A DNA stretch of 64,000 nucleotides from Aromatoleum tolulyticum (GCF_900156155.1 NZ_FTMD01000006.1:248001-312000), one strand, 5' to 3'. Numbered from the stretch's first letter, positions 1 through 11,198 are shown. The notes: generated by a model from the letters alone, not told the origin. Made by a program: numbers and translations.

Positions 1-2511
1 GCGCCGATGAATTGGGTGCCGTTTCGCGGACAGATGCATGGCAGCACGGGCGTGCTCGATGTCTTGGGCGGGAGTCTTCAGTTCCTCGCCCTGGGCTGCC
101 TCGCCTGCGCCGTGACGTCGCGACGCTTGCGCATTGGCGTTGCATTTTTCGGTGCTGTGGCGGTATTTGCGGTCGCTTTTGCCACCGAGTGGGGGCAAAG
201 GACGATCCCGGGACGTCATCCAGACATCACCGATGCGTTGTTGGCGTTGGGGGGCTGGCTTGCCGCATGGATCTGGGCTCCGGTCGACGTGTCAGCCGAC
301 GCGCCACTGCCGTCACCGGCGCGGGGGGCGCAGCATGGAGATGGGCGAGCGCAGGGGCGACGTCGTCGCGCGGTTGGAGCTGCCCTTGCCGTGTTGTCGG
401 TCGTGGGGGCTTTCGGCGTGCTCGGCGTCCTGACACGTCCGATCGAGCTTCCGTTGCAGGGCGGATCGCTGCCGCGCCTTCCTCTGCCGGAGGAGCTTCC
501 ACCCGTAAGGCTGTCCGGCTTCCGCATGGCGCACCCTCGCCTGCCGGCACCCACCTCCGCAGACATGGCCGCGCTGCGCATGCATAACCCCGCGTACCTC
601 GACGAACAGAGGCGTCAGGCGAAGGGCGGGAGGGGCAATCTGGAAGCGTCGATCACAATGGCCTTCATCGAGCCCGGCACCCAGGATCTCGAGCTGCTCT
701 TCCGCCGCCTGATGGAAGTGCAGTTCCACTACCGTGCCAATGGCACGGAAACCGTGGTGCAGGCCTATGACTGGCTTTACGACCAATGGAGCGAGGCGCA
801 GCGCCTGCAGTTGCGCGAGCGCGTCGCGGATGGTTTCGAATTCGCGTATCGCGTGATCCGCGACGAGCGCATGACGCCATACAACGTCTACTTCTACAAC
901 AGCCCCTTCCAACGCCTGCTGGCGCTGGCGATCGCGCTGTATGGCGACGATCCGCGTGGAGAGGGCGCAATGCGGGTCGCCCATCACCTCCTCAAGAACG
1001 ACGTGCTGCCCGTCTGGCGTCAGGTGATGGGGAAGAACGGCGGCTGGCACGAGGGCGGCGAATACGTCGGCATCGGCATCGGACAGGCGGTCTATCGCGT
1101 GCCGGCCATGTGGCGGGCAGCGACCGGTGAGGATCTGTTCCGCAGCGAACCGGAACTGCGTGGGTTCCTGGAATTCCTCACGTATCGCGTCCGGCCCGAT
1201 GGCACGCATTTCCGTTGGGGCGATGCCGGCTTCTTCGACAAGGATGTGCCGGATCAGGTCGCGCTCGCGGTCGAATATGACTACCCGGCCGGGATCGGGC
1301 ATACACGCGCCTACACGCCGACCTCGTGGCCATGGGGTCCGCTTCCCTTGCCCTCGCAGATCGACTCCGGTGCGCGCGAACGGCTGCCGACGAGCAAGTT
1401 CTTCGACGGTATTGGCATGGTGGTGGCGCGTAGCGGCTGGGGCCGGGATGCGACCTACGTGACGTTCAAGGCGGGCGACAACTATTGGTCACACTCGCAT
1501 CTCGACCAAGGGGGCTTCACCATCTTCAAGGGTGGCGCGCTGGCGATAGACAGTGGCTTGTACGGACCGGAGTACGGCTCGGACCACCACATGAACTACA
1601 CGTATCAGTCGATTGCCCATAACCTGGTGACAGTCACCGATCCCGATGACAACGAGCCCGTCGTGAACAAGCGAGGCGAAAAGCGCCACATTGCGAACGA
1701 CGGTGGCCAGCGCCGCGTGGGGTCGGGGTGGGGCATCGAGCCCGCGCCGCTCAATCTCCCGGAATGGCAGTCGCGGCGCGAGATCTATCACACGGGCAAG
1801 ATCGAGGCTTACGTCGAGCAGGACGGACTGACGATCGCTGTCGCCGATGTTACTCCTGCATATACCAACGCGTATTCCGGGGAGGGTACGTTTTCCCATC
1901 GTACCCGGCGCGTAGAGCGGGCGTGGCGCGTGTTTGCCTATGACAAGGTCGACGACGTGGTCGTCGTGCAGGATCAGGTCGTCGCTGCCGAACCTTCGTT
2001 CCGCAAGCGCTGGCTTCTGCATGCCATCGAGCCGCCTGCACTTGGGCGTGATCGTTTCGTCGTCCGGACGCTGGCCTCGGACAGGCCTTCGCGATTGGGG
2101 GGATCGCTGCACGCGACGGTGGTGTTTCCCGCGGACGCCACGCTGAATGCGGTGGGCGGGCGCGGTCTCGAATTCCTCGTCGACGATGTGAATTACGATG
2201 AAGGCGGGAAGGTCCAGGCTGCGGCGGCGCGTATTCCACTCGCCGAGCCTGGCAGTTGGCGCATCGAAGTCCTGCCTGGTCGCGAGCGGCTTGAGGATCA
2301 GTTCCTGGTTGTGATGCTGCCCGGTCCGTTGGCATACAAACCGGCCCATGCGATCAAGCGCCTTGCGGAAGGCGGCCGCGTCGGCTGCGAGATCGCCGGT
2401 CCGAAACGCACGACGCGCTGGTGGTTCCGGCCCGGGACCAATGGTGTCGAGGTGGAGATCGACGCCGGCGGGGAGCGCAAGACGGTCCGCGCCCTGGCTT
2501 CGGGCGGTTAG
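1..2511 (+). CDS. VanZ-like / heparinase II/III fusion protein, 5' end cut by the window
   Basis: The frame is open from base 1, and 836 codons are visible. Because the first residues already lie inside a VanZ-like membrane domain (NWVPFRG, then two hydrophobic segments over about residues 20-90), the true start is probably upstream. After a third hydrophobic stretch near residue 125 the rest looks extracytoplasmic: a helical region (about 200-440) and then a heparinase II/III-type beta domain (about 460-830) with SHSHLDQGGF near residue 495 and an AHNLVTV segment. Members of this family cleave or modify uronic-acid polysaccharides. Fusion to VanZ and position beside exosortase A-associated genes suggest a role in processing exopolysaccharide at the cell envelope. 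The substrate cannot be read from the sequence. It converges on the next gene with only 6 bases between stops. Confidence 0.85.
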   Translation, partial: APMNWVPFRGQMHGSTGVLDVLGGSLQFLALGCLACAVTSRRLRIGVAFFGAVAVFAVAFATEWGQRTIPGRHPDITDALLALGGWLAAWIWAPVDVSADAPLPSPARGAQHGDGRAQGRRRRAVGAALAVLSVVGAFGVLGVLTRPIELPLQGGSLPRLPLPEELPPVRLSGFRMAHPRLPAPTSADMAALRMHNPAYLDEQRRQAKGGRGNLEASITMAFIEPGTQDLELLFRRLMEVQFHYRANGTETVVQAYDWLYDQWSEAQRLQLRERVADGFEFAYRVIRDERMTPYNVYFYNSPFQRLLALAIALYGDDPRGEGAMRVAHHLLKNDVLPVWRQVMGKNGGWHEGGEYVGIGIGQAVYRVPAMWRAATGEDLFRSEPELRGFLEFLTYRVRPDGTHFRWGDAGFFDKDVPDQVALAVEYDYPAGIGHTRAYTPTSWPWGPLPLPSQIDSGARERLPTSKFFDGIGMVVARSGWGRDATYVTFKAGDNYWSHSHLDQGGFTIFKGGALAIDSGLYGPEYGSDHHMNYTYQSIAHNLVTVTDPDDNEPVVNKRGEKRHIANDGGQRRVGSGWGIEPAPLNLPEWQSRREIYHTGKIEAYVEQDGLTIAVADVTPAYTNAYSGEGTFSHRTRRVERAWRVFAYDKVDDVVVVQDQVVAAEPSFRKRWLLHAIEPPALGRDRFVVRTLASDRPSRLGGSLHATVVFPADATLNAVGGRGLEFLVDDVNYDEGGKVQAAAARIPLAEPGSWRIEVLPGRERLEDQFLVVMLPGPLAYKPAHAIKRLAEGGRVGCEIAGPKRTTRWWFRPGTNGVEVEIDAGGERKTVRALASGG

Positions 2512-2517
2512 CTCCCG

Positions 2518-3762
2518 TCAGACCAGCACTTCGACCACCGGCGGATGCCCGAGAAAGGCCTGCGGGCTGGCGCTTGCTCCGTAGGCGCCGGACTGGAAGA
2601 TCACGACGAGATCGCCGACCTGCGCTTCCGGCAGGGGCATGCGCTCCGCCAGGAGATCGAGCGGGGTGCACAGCGGGCCGACCGCCGTCGCTACCGTGGA
2701 GGCGAGCGCGTCGGCGCGGTTGCCGATCGCCGTCGGATAGTTCTTGCGGATGACCTGGCCGAAGTTGCCCGAGGCCGAGAGGTGGTGGTGCAGGCCGCCG
2801 TCGCACACGAGGAAGACCTGCCCGCGTGACACCTTGCGGTCCACGACGCGGCTGACGTAGATGCCCGCCTCGCCGACGAGATAACGCCCCAGTTCGATGA
2901 CGAGCGTCGCGTCCGGCATCCGGCTTTCCGCCGCATGCGCGATTTCGGCGAGATTCGCGCCGATCGGGGCAAGATCGAGGCGTGTCTCGCCGGGAAAGTA
3001 GGGAATGCCGAAGCCGCCGCCGAGGTTCAGCACGCGCGCCGGCGTGGGCGCTGCGTCCGCGAGGCGCAACGCGAGCTCGAAGCTCTTCTGTTGCGCCTCG
3101 ACGATCGCTTCAGCGCGCAGGTTCTGCGAACCCGCGAAGAGGTGGAAGCCCTCGAAGGCGAGCCCGAGCCGTCCGAGCTCGGCGAGGAGCTCCGGCGCCG
3201 CCTCGGCATCGACACCGAAGGGCTTGGGGCCGCCGCCCATCTTCATGCCCGAGCTCTTGAGTTCGAAGTCGGGATTCACGCGCAGGGCGACCCGCGCCGG
3301 CCAGCCGAGGCGGGCCGAGATGTCCGCGAGCCGGCGCAGCTCGCCCGCCGATTCGACGTTCAGCAGCACGCCGGCAGCGACCGCCTGTTCGAGCTCGGTG
3401 TCGCGCTTGCCGGGGCCGGCGAAGCTGATGTCGGCGGGGGCGCAGCCGGCGTCGAGCGCCACGCGCAGCTCGCCGGCGGACGCCACGTCGAGGCCGTCGA
3501 CGAGTTCGGCCATGAACCCGACCAGCGCGGGCATCGGGTTTGCCTTCACCGCATAGTGAAGGTCGATCGCATCGGGAAGCGCTTCCCGCAGTTCGCCCAC
3601 GCGTGCGCCCAGCAGCTGGCGGTCGTAGGCGTAGAACGGCGTCTGTCCGACGCGCGCGGCAAGACGCGTGAGCGGCACGCCGCCGATGATCAGCTCGCCG
3701 TTGCGGATCGGGAACTGCGACATCGGAGCGTGAACGGGGGCGGGTTTGGCGGCGGTGCTCAC
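2518..3762 (-). CDS. PLP-dependent decarboxylase, exosortase A system-associated
   Basis: A 414-residue fold-type III decarboxylase of the LysA/ornithine decarboxylase family. The PLP lysine is K73 in HYAVKANP; further family segments are NLGGGFGIPY (glycine-rich phosphate-binding loop) and QSGAYGASASPQ near the C-terminus. The family form tied to exosortase A polysaccharide loci fits better than diaminopimelate decarboxylase because the neighbours are an acyl-CoA ligase and an acyl carrier protein. I place the start at a GTG that overlaps the ligase stop as GTGA (3759-3762), which suggests translational coupling; an ATG at 3723 is the alternative. The substrate is unknown; it may supply an amine or amino acid moiety for a cell-surface product. 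Confidence 0.88.
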   Translation of the reverse strand: MSTAAKPAPVHAPMSQFPIRNGELIIGGVPLTRLAARVGQTPFYAYDRQLLGARVGELREALPDAIDLHYAVKANPMPALVGFMAELVDGLDVASAGELRVALDAGCAPADISFAGPGKRDTELEQAVAAGVLLNVESAGELRRLADISARLGWPARVALRVNPDFELKSSGMKMGGGPKPFGVDAEAAPELLAELGRLGLAFEGFHLFAGSQNLRAEAIVEAQQKSFELALRLADAAPTPARVLNLGGGFGIPYFPGETRLDLAPIGANLAEIAHAAESRMPDATLVIELGRYLVGEAGIYVSRVVDRKVSRGQVFLVCDGGLHHHLSASGNFGQVIRKNYPTAIGNRADALASTVATAVGPLCTPLDLLAERMPLPEAQVGDLVVIFQSGAYGASASPQAFLGHPPVVEVLV

Positions 3763-5360
3763 TGCGCGGATTCCTGTTGCTGGGTTTCGCTGGCAAGCAG
3801 CTTGCGGTCGATCTTGCCGTTGGGGTTGCGCGGCAGCGGGCCGCTGCGGACCTCGATGCGCGCCGGCACCATGTAGGCCGGCATGCGGCTGCGGCAGTCG
3901 GCGAGCAGCGCCGTCGTGTCCAGCGTCGTGCCGGGGGCGGGCGTGGCGACGACGCAGATCGCCTGTCCGAGCGCAGGATGCGGCAGCCCGAAGGCGACGC
4001 ACTCGCCGACGCGGCCGGTGCCATAGACGATCTCTTCGACCTCGGTGGGGCTCACGCGGTAGCCGGACGTCTTCATCATCTCGTCGCGCCGGCCGATGAA
4101 GTACAGGAAGCCGTCCTCGTCGCGGCGCACGGTGTCTCCCGAGAACACGGCGATCTCGGGGATCATCAGTCCGGCATCACGTCCGCCGGCGCCGGCGGGC
4201 AGCGGCTTGTAGCGCTCGGCGGTCTTCTCCGCGTCGTTCCAGTAGCCCATGCCGACCAGTGCGCCACGCTGCACCAGTTCGCCGGGTTCGTTCGGCGCGC
4301 ATTCGCTGCCATCCTCGCGCAGCACCAGCACCTCGGCGTTCGGGATCGCCTTGCCGATCGAGTCGGGACGGCGGTCGACCTCCTCCGGCGGCAGGTAGGT
4401 GGCGCGGAAGGCTTCGGTCAGCCCGTACATCAGGAATGGGCGGGTGCGCGGCAGTTTCGCGCGCAGCGTCTTCAGCGTCTCGAAGGGCATGCGTCCGCCG
4501 GTGTTGGCGATGTAGCGCAGGTGCCCGGCGACCGATTCCGGCCATTCGAGTCCCGCGAGCTGGATCCACAGCGGCGGGACCGCGGTGAGCCCGGTCACCT
4601 GCTCGCGCACGACCGCGTTGAGCACGTCGCGCGGCAGCAGGTAGTCGATCAGCACCGCGCGCGCGCCGGCGTGGAAGGCCGTCGTGAGTTGCGAGAAACC
4701 GGCATCGAAGGACAGCGGCAGCGCCGCTAGCAGGGTGTCGCCGGCATGATTCTCGAGGTACTGCGCAACGCTGCGCGCGCCGGTGACGAGGTTGCGATGG
4801 GACAGCACCACGCCCTTGGGGCGCCCGGTGCTGCCCGAGGTGTACAGGATCGCCGCCATGTCGGTGTCGATCACGCGGTGTCCGCTGCGTGCGGGGGCGG
4901 CCGCAAGATCGCTCCAGCGGTGCACGGTCGCGCCTTCCACCGCCGGCAGCTCCGCCGGAGTGCCGACCAGCACGATCTGGCGCAGGTCGTGGCACTGTGC
5001 GAGCACCGATTGCAACAGCGGGAGGCGCTCGGCGCTCGTGACCAGCACACGGACGTTGCAGTCGCGCAGGATATGCCCGGCCTGCTCACCCTTGAGCAGC
5101 GGATTGACTGGCACGAACACGCCACCGGCAGCGCTCGTCCCGAAGGCGGCGGCGACGAACTCGAAGCGCTTTTCGAGGTAGATCGCGACCCGTTCGCCCC
5201 GTGCGAGGCCCAGTCCGAGCAGTCCCGCCGCGAACGCGTCGCATTGCGCGTCGAGTTCCGCGTAGGATAGGGTTTGTGCGCTGCGGCTCAGTGCCGCCTG
5301 CGCGGGATTGCGTGCGACGGCGGCGCGGATCAGGTCGTGGAGCAGGGCGGTCGGCATCAT
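3759..5360 (-). CDS. Acyl-CoA ligase (AMP-forming), exosortase A system-associated
   Basis: A 533-residue ANL-superfamily adenylating enzyme. It has the AMP/phosphate motif YTSGSTGRPKGVVLSH in the first half, the hinge-side YRVSPTEVEEIVYGTGR, and the catalytic lysine near the C-terminus in NGKIDRKLL. Such enzymes activate a carboxylic acid as an acyl-adenylate and pass it to CoA or to a carrier protein. The divergent acyl carrier protein gene at 5514 makes carrier loading plausible (inference). The start is one of two consecutive ATGs (5360 or 5357); longer frames upstream run into the ACP gene on the other strand and are not real. It is coupled to the PLP decarboxylase downstream. Confidence 0.9.
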   Translation of the reverse strand: MMPTALLHDLIRAAVARNPAQAALSRSAQTLSYAELDAQCDAFAAGLLGLGLARGERVAIYLEKRFEFVAAAFGTSAAGGVFVPVNPLLKGEQAGHILRDCNVRVLVTSAERLPLLQSVLAQCHDLRQIVLVGTPAELPAVEGATVHRWSDLAAAPARSGHRVIDTDMAAILYTSGSTGRPKGVVLSHRNLVTGARSVAQYLENHAGDTLLAALPLSFDAGFSQLTTAFHAGARAVLIDYLLPRDVLNAVVREQVTGLTAVPPLWIQLAGLEWPESVAGHLRYIANTGGRMPFETLKTLRAKLPRTRPFLMYGLTEAFRATYLPPEEVDRRPDSIGKAIPNAEVLVLREDGSECAPNEPGELVQRGALVGMGYWNDAEKTAERYKPLPAGAGGRDAGLMIPEIAVFSGDTVRRDEDGFLYFIGRRDEMMKTSGYRVSPTEVEEIVYGTGRVGECVAFGLPHPALGQAICVVATPAPGTTLDTTALLADCRSRMPAYMVPARIEVRSGPLPRNPNGKIDRKLLASETQQQESAQ

Positions 5361-5513
5361 TGCGGTAGTCTTGGCTCGGCGTTGCGCATTCTTTATCGCG
5401 GCGAAGCGAGGCGGGCGAGTGCAGACCGGAAGTATAATGCGCGACTCCGGGCCGGCAGCGTGCGGACGGTTGTGATCGTAAAGTGTGTTGGTAGGTGCTG
5501 TGAGGTTTTTGCT

Positions 5514-5765
5514 TTGAACATCCAGGAACAGGTCTTGGCCCTGCTCGACGAAGTGTTGAGCCTCAATGGCCGCGGGTTGCAATTCGATGCCGATACGGCG
5601 CTGCTCGGCAGCGTGCCCGAGCTCGACTCTATGGCCGTGCTCGCGGTCATCCACGCGATCGAGGAACGCTTCGGCATCGAGGTGCCGGACGACGAGATCG
5701 ACGGCAGCTCCTTTGCGACCGTCGGTACCGTCGTCGATTTCGTCACCCGTCTCAGCGCCCGCTGA
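5514..5765 (+). CDS. Acyl carrier protein, exosortase A system-associated
   Basis: An 83-residue acyl carrier protein. The phosphopantetheine attachment site is Ser39 in PELDSMAVL, followed by the acidic helix typical of the family (IEERFGIEVPDDEI). No ATG fits; a TTG at 5514 is preceded at good spacing by TGAGG (5501-5505), so I take the TTG. It is transcribed away from the acyl-CoA ligase and probably carries the acyl group that the ligase activates. Its stop and the stop of the convergent permease gene both lie in a 14-base palindrome (5762-5775). Confidence 0.88.
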   Translation: MNIQEQVLALLDEVLSLNGRGLQFDADTALLGSVPELDSMAVLAVIHAIEERFGIEVPDDEIDGSSFATVGTVVDFVTRLSAR

Positions 5766-5771
5766 GACGTC

Positions 5772-7495
5772 TCAGAACGGGAAGAATACCGGCACCAGCA
5801 GCAGGACAGCGGCCGAATAGGTCAGGCTGACCGGCAGGCCGATGCGCAAGAAGTCCAGCGTGCGGTATCGGCCCGGCGACATCACCATCAGGTGCGTCTG
5901 GTAGCCGAAGGGGATCAGGAAGCCCGCGCTCGCGCCGTAGGCGATCGCCATCACGAAGGGCATCGGATCGACGTCGAATGCGCGGGCGGTCGACAGCGCG
6001 ATCGGAAACGCCAGCGCCGCGGCGGCGTTGTTCGTGATCACTTCCGTCAGCACGACGGTGATCAGGTATACGCCGACGAAGGCCCCGACCACGCCGTGGC
6101 CGTCGAACAGGCCGCGCATCGCGTCGGCGACCAGTTCCGCCGCACCGGACGACTCCAGCGCCTTCGCAATCGCGAGCGCCGAGCCGATCGTCACCAGCAG
6201 GTCGAAGGGAAAGCGCCGACGCATTTCGCTCACCGACAGGATGCGCGTCGCGAGCAGGATCGCGAGCAGCACGAGCAGGCAGTTCAGCAGCGGCCACACG
6301 CCGACTGCGGACACCGCAATCGCGAGCGCGAAGCCGGTCAGTGCGAGCGTGCTCTGGCGCGGCGTCAGCTTCGGTCGCAGCACCCCCGTGTCGAGCAGGT
6401 GGAAGTTGCGGTCGATGTTGCGGTGCTGGGCGAAATCCGGGCCGACGGCGAGCAGCAGCGCGTCGCCGACGCGCAGCGGGATCCGTCCGAGCTGCCCCGT
6501 CAGGCGCTTGTCGCCACGCCGGATGCCGACGACGCCGGCGTCGAACTGCGAGCGGAAGTCCACTTCCCGCAGCGTGCGATTGGGCAGGATCGACTCGTTC
6601 GAGATCACCACCTCGACGAGATTGGAGCCCAACAGCGCGTCGGCGCGCGTGCCGAACACCTGCAGGCCGGGAATCTGCTGCAGCGCCTGCATCTTTTCGA
6701 CTTGCCCGGTGAAGACGAGGACGTCGCCTTCTTCGAGGATTTCGTCCGGCCCCACCGGGGAGATCAGCCGGCCCTCGCGCTCGAGTTCCAGCAGGAACAG
6801 GCCGTCGAGGTTGCGCAGCCGGTTCTGCTCGATGCTGCGGCCGGCCAGCGGCGAATCGGGGGTGACCTGCGCTTCGAGAAAGTAGGTCTGGCGGTTTTCC
6901 CGCTCGGCCGGTTCGTGTGTCGGCAACAGGCGCGAGCACATCACCATCACCGCGATGCACGCGAGCGCGAGAGGGATGCCGACGAGGCTGAACTGGAACA
7001 TCTCCAGTGCCGGCAGTCCGGCATCGATCACGAAGGAGTTGACGACGAGGTTCGTCGAGGTGCCGATCAGGGTCGTGACGCCGCCCAGGATCGCGGCGTA
7101 GGAAAGGGGAATCAGCAGCTTCGACGGCGCCACGCGGCGCTGCTTGGACACCACCCCCAGCAGGGCACCGACGACGGCCGTGTTGTTGAGGACAGCCGAA
7201 AACATCGTCGTCACGACGGACAGGCGCAGGATCGCGCGCGCCGGCCCGCCCTTCAGGACGAGATCCGAAAAGCGGTCCAACAGCGGCGAGCGCTCCAGCG
7301 CCAGCGACACCAGCAACAGCAGGATCAGGGTGATCAGCGCGGAATTCGTGTAGCCGGCGAGCCACTCGCGCTCACTGACGAATCCGGCCAGGTAGTACGC
7401 CGCGGCCCATACCGTGAACAGCATGGCGGGCGCGGTACGCCCGCGGATGAGGAGCGCCAGCAGCGCGACGATGGACAGCAGGACTGCGTAAGCCG

Positions 7496-7499
<4 letters not shown>
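5772..7499 (-). CDS. SLC13/DASS-family permease with two TrkA-C (RCK_C) domains
   Basis: A 575-residue inner-membrane transporter. About six hydrophobic segments precede residue 180 and about six follow residue 375, with two soluble TrkA-C-like domains between (about 200-365; the segments LDGLFLLELEREGRLISP and VGIRRGDKRLTG are typical). Proteins of this type carry divalent anions, and several relatives are thought to move sulfate. Its ATG overlaps the cysQ stop as ATGA, and cysD and cysNC lie just beyond, so a sulfate importer is the most economical guess. Dicarboxylate transport cannot be excluded. Confidence 0.87.
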
Positions 7500-8293
<794 letters not shown>

Positions 8294-8391
8294 AGGTGCC
8301 ACTCCAGCCGGTTGGTATACTTGGCGACCCGGCATTGTAGGTCCGATCACGCGGGCCGACTGTGCAATTCATCGTCATCACGAGGACCTCG
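8294..8391. promoter_or_regulatory. Divergent control region between cysQ and cysD
   Basis: This 98-base space must hold the start signals of both cysQ (leftward) and cysD (rightward). Hexamers resembling -10 elements are TATACT on the plus strand (8316-8321) and TACAAT on the minus strand (8334-8339). Neither has a convincing -35 partner, which would suit an activator-dependent promoter of the CysB type, but no specific operator can be named. Confidence 0.3.
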
Positions 8392-9291
8392 ATGTCTCTT
8401 ACCCACCTGCAGCGGCTCGAAGCCGAAAGCATCCATATCATGCGCGAGGTGGTCGCCGAAGCGGAAAACCCGGTGATGCTGTACTCCATCGGCAAGGACA
8501 GCGCGGTGATGCTGCATCTCGCGATGAAGGCCTTCCACCCGGCGCCCCCGCCGTTCCCGCTGCTGCATGTCGACACGCGCTGGAAGTTCCGCGACATGTA
8601 CGCCTTCCGCGACGAGATGGTGAGCAAGCTCGGGCTCGACCTGATCGTGCATATCAACCCCGAGGGCATCGCCAAGGACATCAACCCCTTCACCCACGGC
8701 TCGGCGATCCACACCGACATCATGAAGACCGAGGGCCTCAAGCAGGCGCTCGACCAGTACGGCTTCGATGCGGCCTTCGGCGGCGCCCGCCGCGACGAGG
8801 AAAAATCGCGCGCCAAGGAGCGCATCTTCTCCTTCCGCACCGCCCAGCACCGCTGGGACCCGAAGAGCCAGCGCCCCGAGCTGTGGAAGCTTTACAACGC
8901 CCGCAAGCACAAGGGCGAGTCGATGCGCGTGTTTCCGCTGTCGAACTGGACCGAGCTCGACATCTGGCAGTACATCTACCTCGAGAAGGTGCCCATCGTG
9001 CCGCTGTACTTTGCCGCGGTGCGCCCGGTCGTGGAACGTGACGGCGCGCTGATCATGGTCGACGACGAGCGCATGCCGCTGCATGCGGGCGAAGTGCCGA
9101 TGATGAAGAAAGTGCGCTTCCGCACGCTCGGCTGCTACCCGCTCACCGGTGCGGTGGTGTCCGAAGCGGACACGCTGCCGGCGATCATCCAGGAAATGCT
9201 GCTGACGAAAACGTCCGAGCGCCAGGGGCGGGTCATCGACCACGATTCCGCCGCGTCCATGGAAAAGAAGAAACAGGAGGGGTACTTCTAA
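8392..9291 (+). CDS. cysD: Sulfate adenylyltransferase subunit 2
   Basis: A 299-residue protein of the PP-loop/PAPS reductase-like fold, close in length to E. coli CysD. The nucleotide-binding loop appears as [14 protein letters not shown], and [16 protein letters not shown] and [13 protein letters not shown] are characteristic. With CysN it makes adenylyl sulfate from sulfate and ATP. The ATG at 8392 is preceded by CGAGGA and matches the usual N-terminus [10 protein letters not shown]; a GTG 30 bases earlier would add non-conserved residues. The TAA stop shares one base with the ATG of cysNC (TAATG), so the subunits are made together. Confidence 0.96.
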   Translation: MSLTHLQRLEAESIHIMREVVAEAENPVMLYSIGKDSAVMLHLAMKAFHPAPPPFPLLHVDTRWKFRDMYAFRDEMVSKLGLDLIVHINPEGIAKDINPFTHGSAIHTDIMKTEGLKQALDQYGFDAAFGGARRDEEKSRAKERIFSFRTAQHRWDPKSQRPELWKLYNARKHKGESMRVFPLSNWTELDIWQYIYLEKVPIVPLYFAAVRPVVERDGALIMVDDERMPLHAGEVPMMKKVRFRTLGCYPLTGAVVSEADTLPAIIQEMLLTKTSERQGRVIDHDSAASMEKKKQEGYF

Positions 9292-11198
9292 TGGCACACA
9301 TCTCCGACCTGATCGCCACCGACATCGAGCAGTACCTCCAAGCGCACGAGAAGAAGAGCCTGCTGCGCTTCATCACCTGCGGCAGCGTTGACGACGGCAA
9401 GAGCACTCTGATCGGGCGCCTGCTGTACGAATCGAAGATGCTCTTCGAGGACCAGCTCGCCGCAATGGAGGCCGATTCGAAGAAGTACGGCACGCAGGGC
9501 GAGAACCTCGATTTCGCGCTGCTCGTCGACGGCCTCGCCGCCGAGCGCGAGCAGGGCATCACGATCGACGTCGCCTATCGCTTCTTCTCCACCGACAAGA
9601 GAAAGTTCATCGTCGCCGACACGCCGGGCCACGAGCAATACACCCGCAACATGGTGACCGGCGCCTCGACCGCAGACGCCGCCGTGCTGATGGTCGATGC
9701 CCGCCGCGGCGTGCTCACGCAGACTCGCCGCCACAGCTACCTCGTGTCGCTGCTGGGTATCCGCCGCATCGTCGTCGCGATCAACAAGATGGATCTCGTC
9801 GACTATGCCGAGCCCGTGTTCCGGCGCATCTGCGACGACTACCGCAGCTTCGCCGAACAGATCGGCCTCGATGGCGTGACCTTCATCCCGATGTCCGCCT
9901 ACAAGGGCGACAACATCATCGAGCCCAGCGCCAACATGCCCTGGTACCACGGCACCACGCTGATGGGCTACCTCGAAACCGTCGAGGTGGACGACGAACG
10001 CCTGCAGAAGCAGCCCTTCCGCCTGCCCGTGCAGTGGGTCAATCGTCCCAACCTCGACTTCCGCGGCTTTGCCGGCACCATTGCCGGAGGCATCGTGAAG
10101 CCGGGCGACCGCATCCGCGTCCAGCCCTCGGGCAAGGAAAGCACGGTCGCGCGCATCGTCACGCGTGACGGCGACCTCGAGCAGGCCGTCGCCGGCCAGT
10201 CGATCACGCTCACGCTGGCCGACGAGATCGACATCTCGCGCGGCGACGTCATTTCGACCGCAGACTCGCCCGCCGGCTCGGCCGACCAGTTCGAGACGAC
10301 CCTGGTGTGGATGCACGACGAGCCGCTGCTGCCCGGCCGGCCCTATCTGCTCAAGATCGGCGCGAAGACCGTGACGGCGACCGTCACCCACATCAAGTAC
10401 CAGGTGAACGTGAACACGCTGGAGCATGTGGCCGCGCGCACGCTGGAACTCAACGCGATCGGCGTGTGCAACCTCAGTCTCGACCGCCCGATCGCCTTCG
10501 ATCCGTACGCCGAGAACCGCGACACCGGCGGCTTCATCCTCATCGACCGCCTGAGCAACAACACCGTCGGCGCGGGGCTGATCCATTTCGCGCTGCGTCG
10601 CAGCCAGAACATCCACATGCAGCACGTCGACGTGGACAAGACTTCGCGCGCCGCGCTCAAGCACCAGAAGCCATGCGTGCTGTGGTTCACCGGCCTGTCG
10701 GGCGCAGGCAAGTCGACCATCGCCAACCTCGTCGAGAAGAAGCTGCACGCGCACGGTTATCACACCTACCTGCTCGACGGCGACAACGTGCGCCACGGCC
10801 TCAACAAGGACCTCGGCTTCACCGAGGCCGACCGCGTCGAAAACATCCGCCGCGTGGCCGAGGTCGCGAAGCTGATGGTCGATGCCGGCCTCATCGTCAT
10901 CACCGCCTTCATCTCGCCGTTCCGCGCCGAGCGTCAGATGGCGCGCAGCCTCGTGGCAGATGACGAATTCATCGAGGTGTTCATCGACACGCCGCTCGAA
11001 GTTGCCGAAGGGCGCGACGCCAAGGGCCTGTACAAGAAGGCGCGGCGCGGCGAGCTCAAGAACTTCACGGGCATCGATTCGCCTTACGAGGCGCCGGAAA
11101 CGCCCGACGTGCGCATCAACACCGTGACGATGAGCGCCGACGAGGCGGCCACCTACCTCGTGCTGGAGCTGCAGCGCCGCGGCGGACTGGGCGACTGA
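9291..11198 (+). CDS. cysNC: Bifunctional sulfate adenylyltransferase subunit 1 / APS kinase
   Basis: A 635-residue fusion. Residues 1 to about 430 are the CysN GTPase: P-loop GSVDDGKS (31-38), DTPGHE (110-115) and NKMD, followed by elongation-factor-like beta domains. Residues about 450-635 are APS kinase, with P-loop GLSGAGKS (468-475) and the segment [12 protein letters not shown]. Together with CysD the protein converts sulfate to APS with GTP hydrolysis and phosphorylates APS to PAPS. CysN-CysC fusions are well known in proteobacteria. It converges on argB. Confidence 0.96.
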   Translation: MAHISDLIATDIEQYLQAHEKKSLLRFITCGSVDDGKSTLIGRLLYESKMLFEDQLAAMEADSKKYGTQGENLDFALLVDGLAAEREQGITIDVAYRFFSTDKRKFIVADTPGHEQYTRNMVTGASTADAAVLMVDARRGVLTQTRRHSYLVSLLGIRRIVVAINKMDLVDYAEPVFRRICDDYRSFAEQIGLDGVTFIPMSAYKGDNIIEPSANMPWYHGTTLMGYLETVEVDDERLQKQPFRLPVQWVNRPNLDFRGFAGTIAGGIVKPGDRIRVQPSGKESTVARIVTRDGDLEQAVAGQSITLTLADEIDISRGDVISTADSPAGSADQFETTLVWMHDEPLLPGRPYLLKIGAKTVTATVTHIKYQVNVNTLEHVAARTLELNAIGVCNLSLDRPIAFDPYAENRDTGGFILIDRLSNNTVGAGLIHFALRRSQNIHMQHVDVDKTSRAALKHQKPCVLWFTGLSGAGKSTIANLVEKKLHAHGYHTYLLDGDNVRHGLNKDLGFTEADRVENIRRVAEVAKLMVDAGLIVITAFISPFRAERQMARSLVADDEFIEVFIDTPLEVAEGRDAKGLYKKARRGELKNFTGIDSPYEAPETPDVRINTVTMSADEAATYLVLELQRRGGLGD

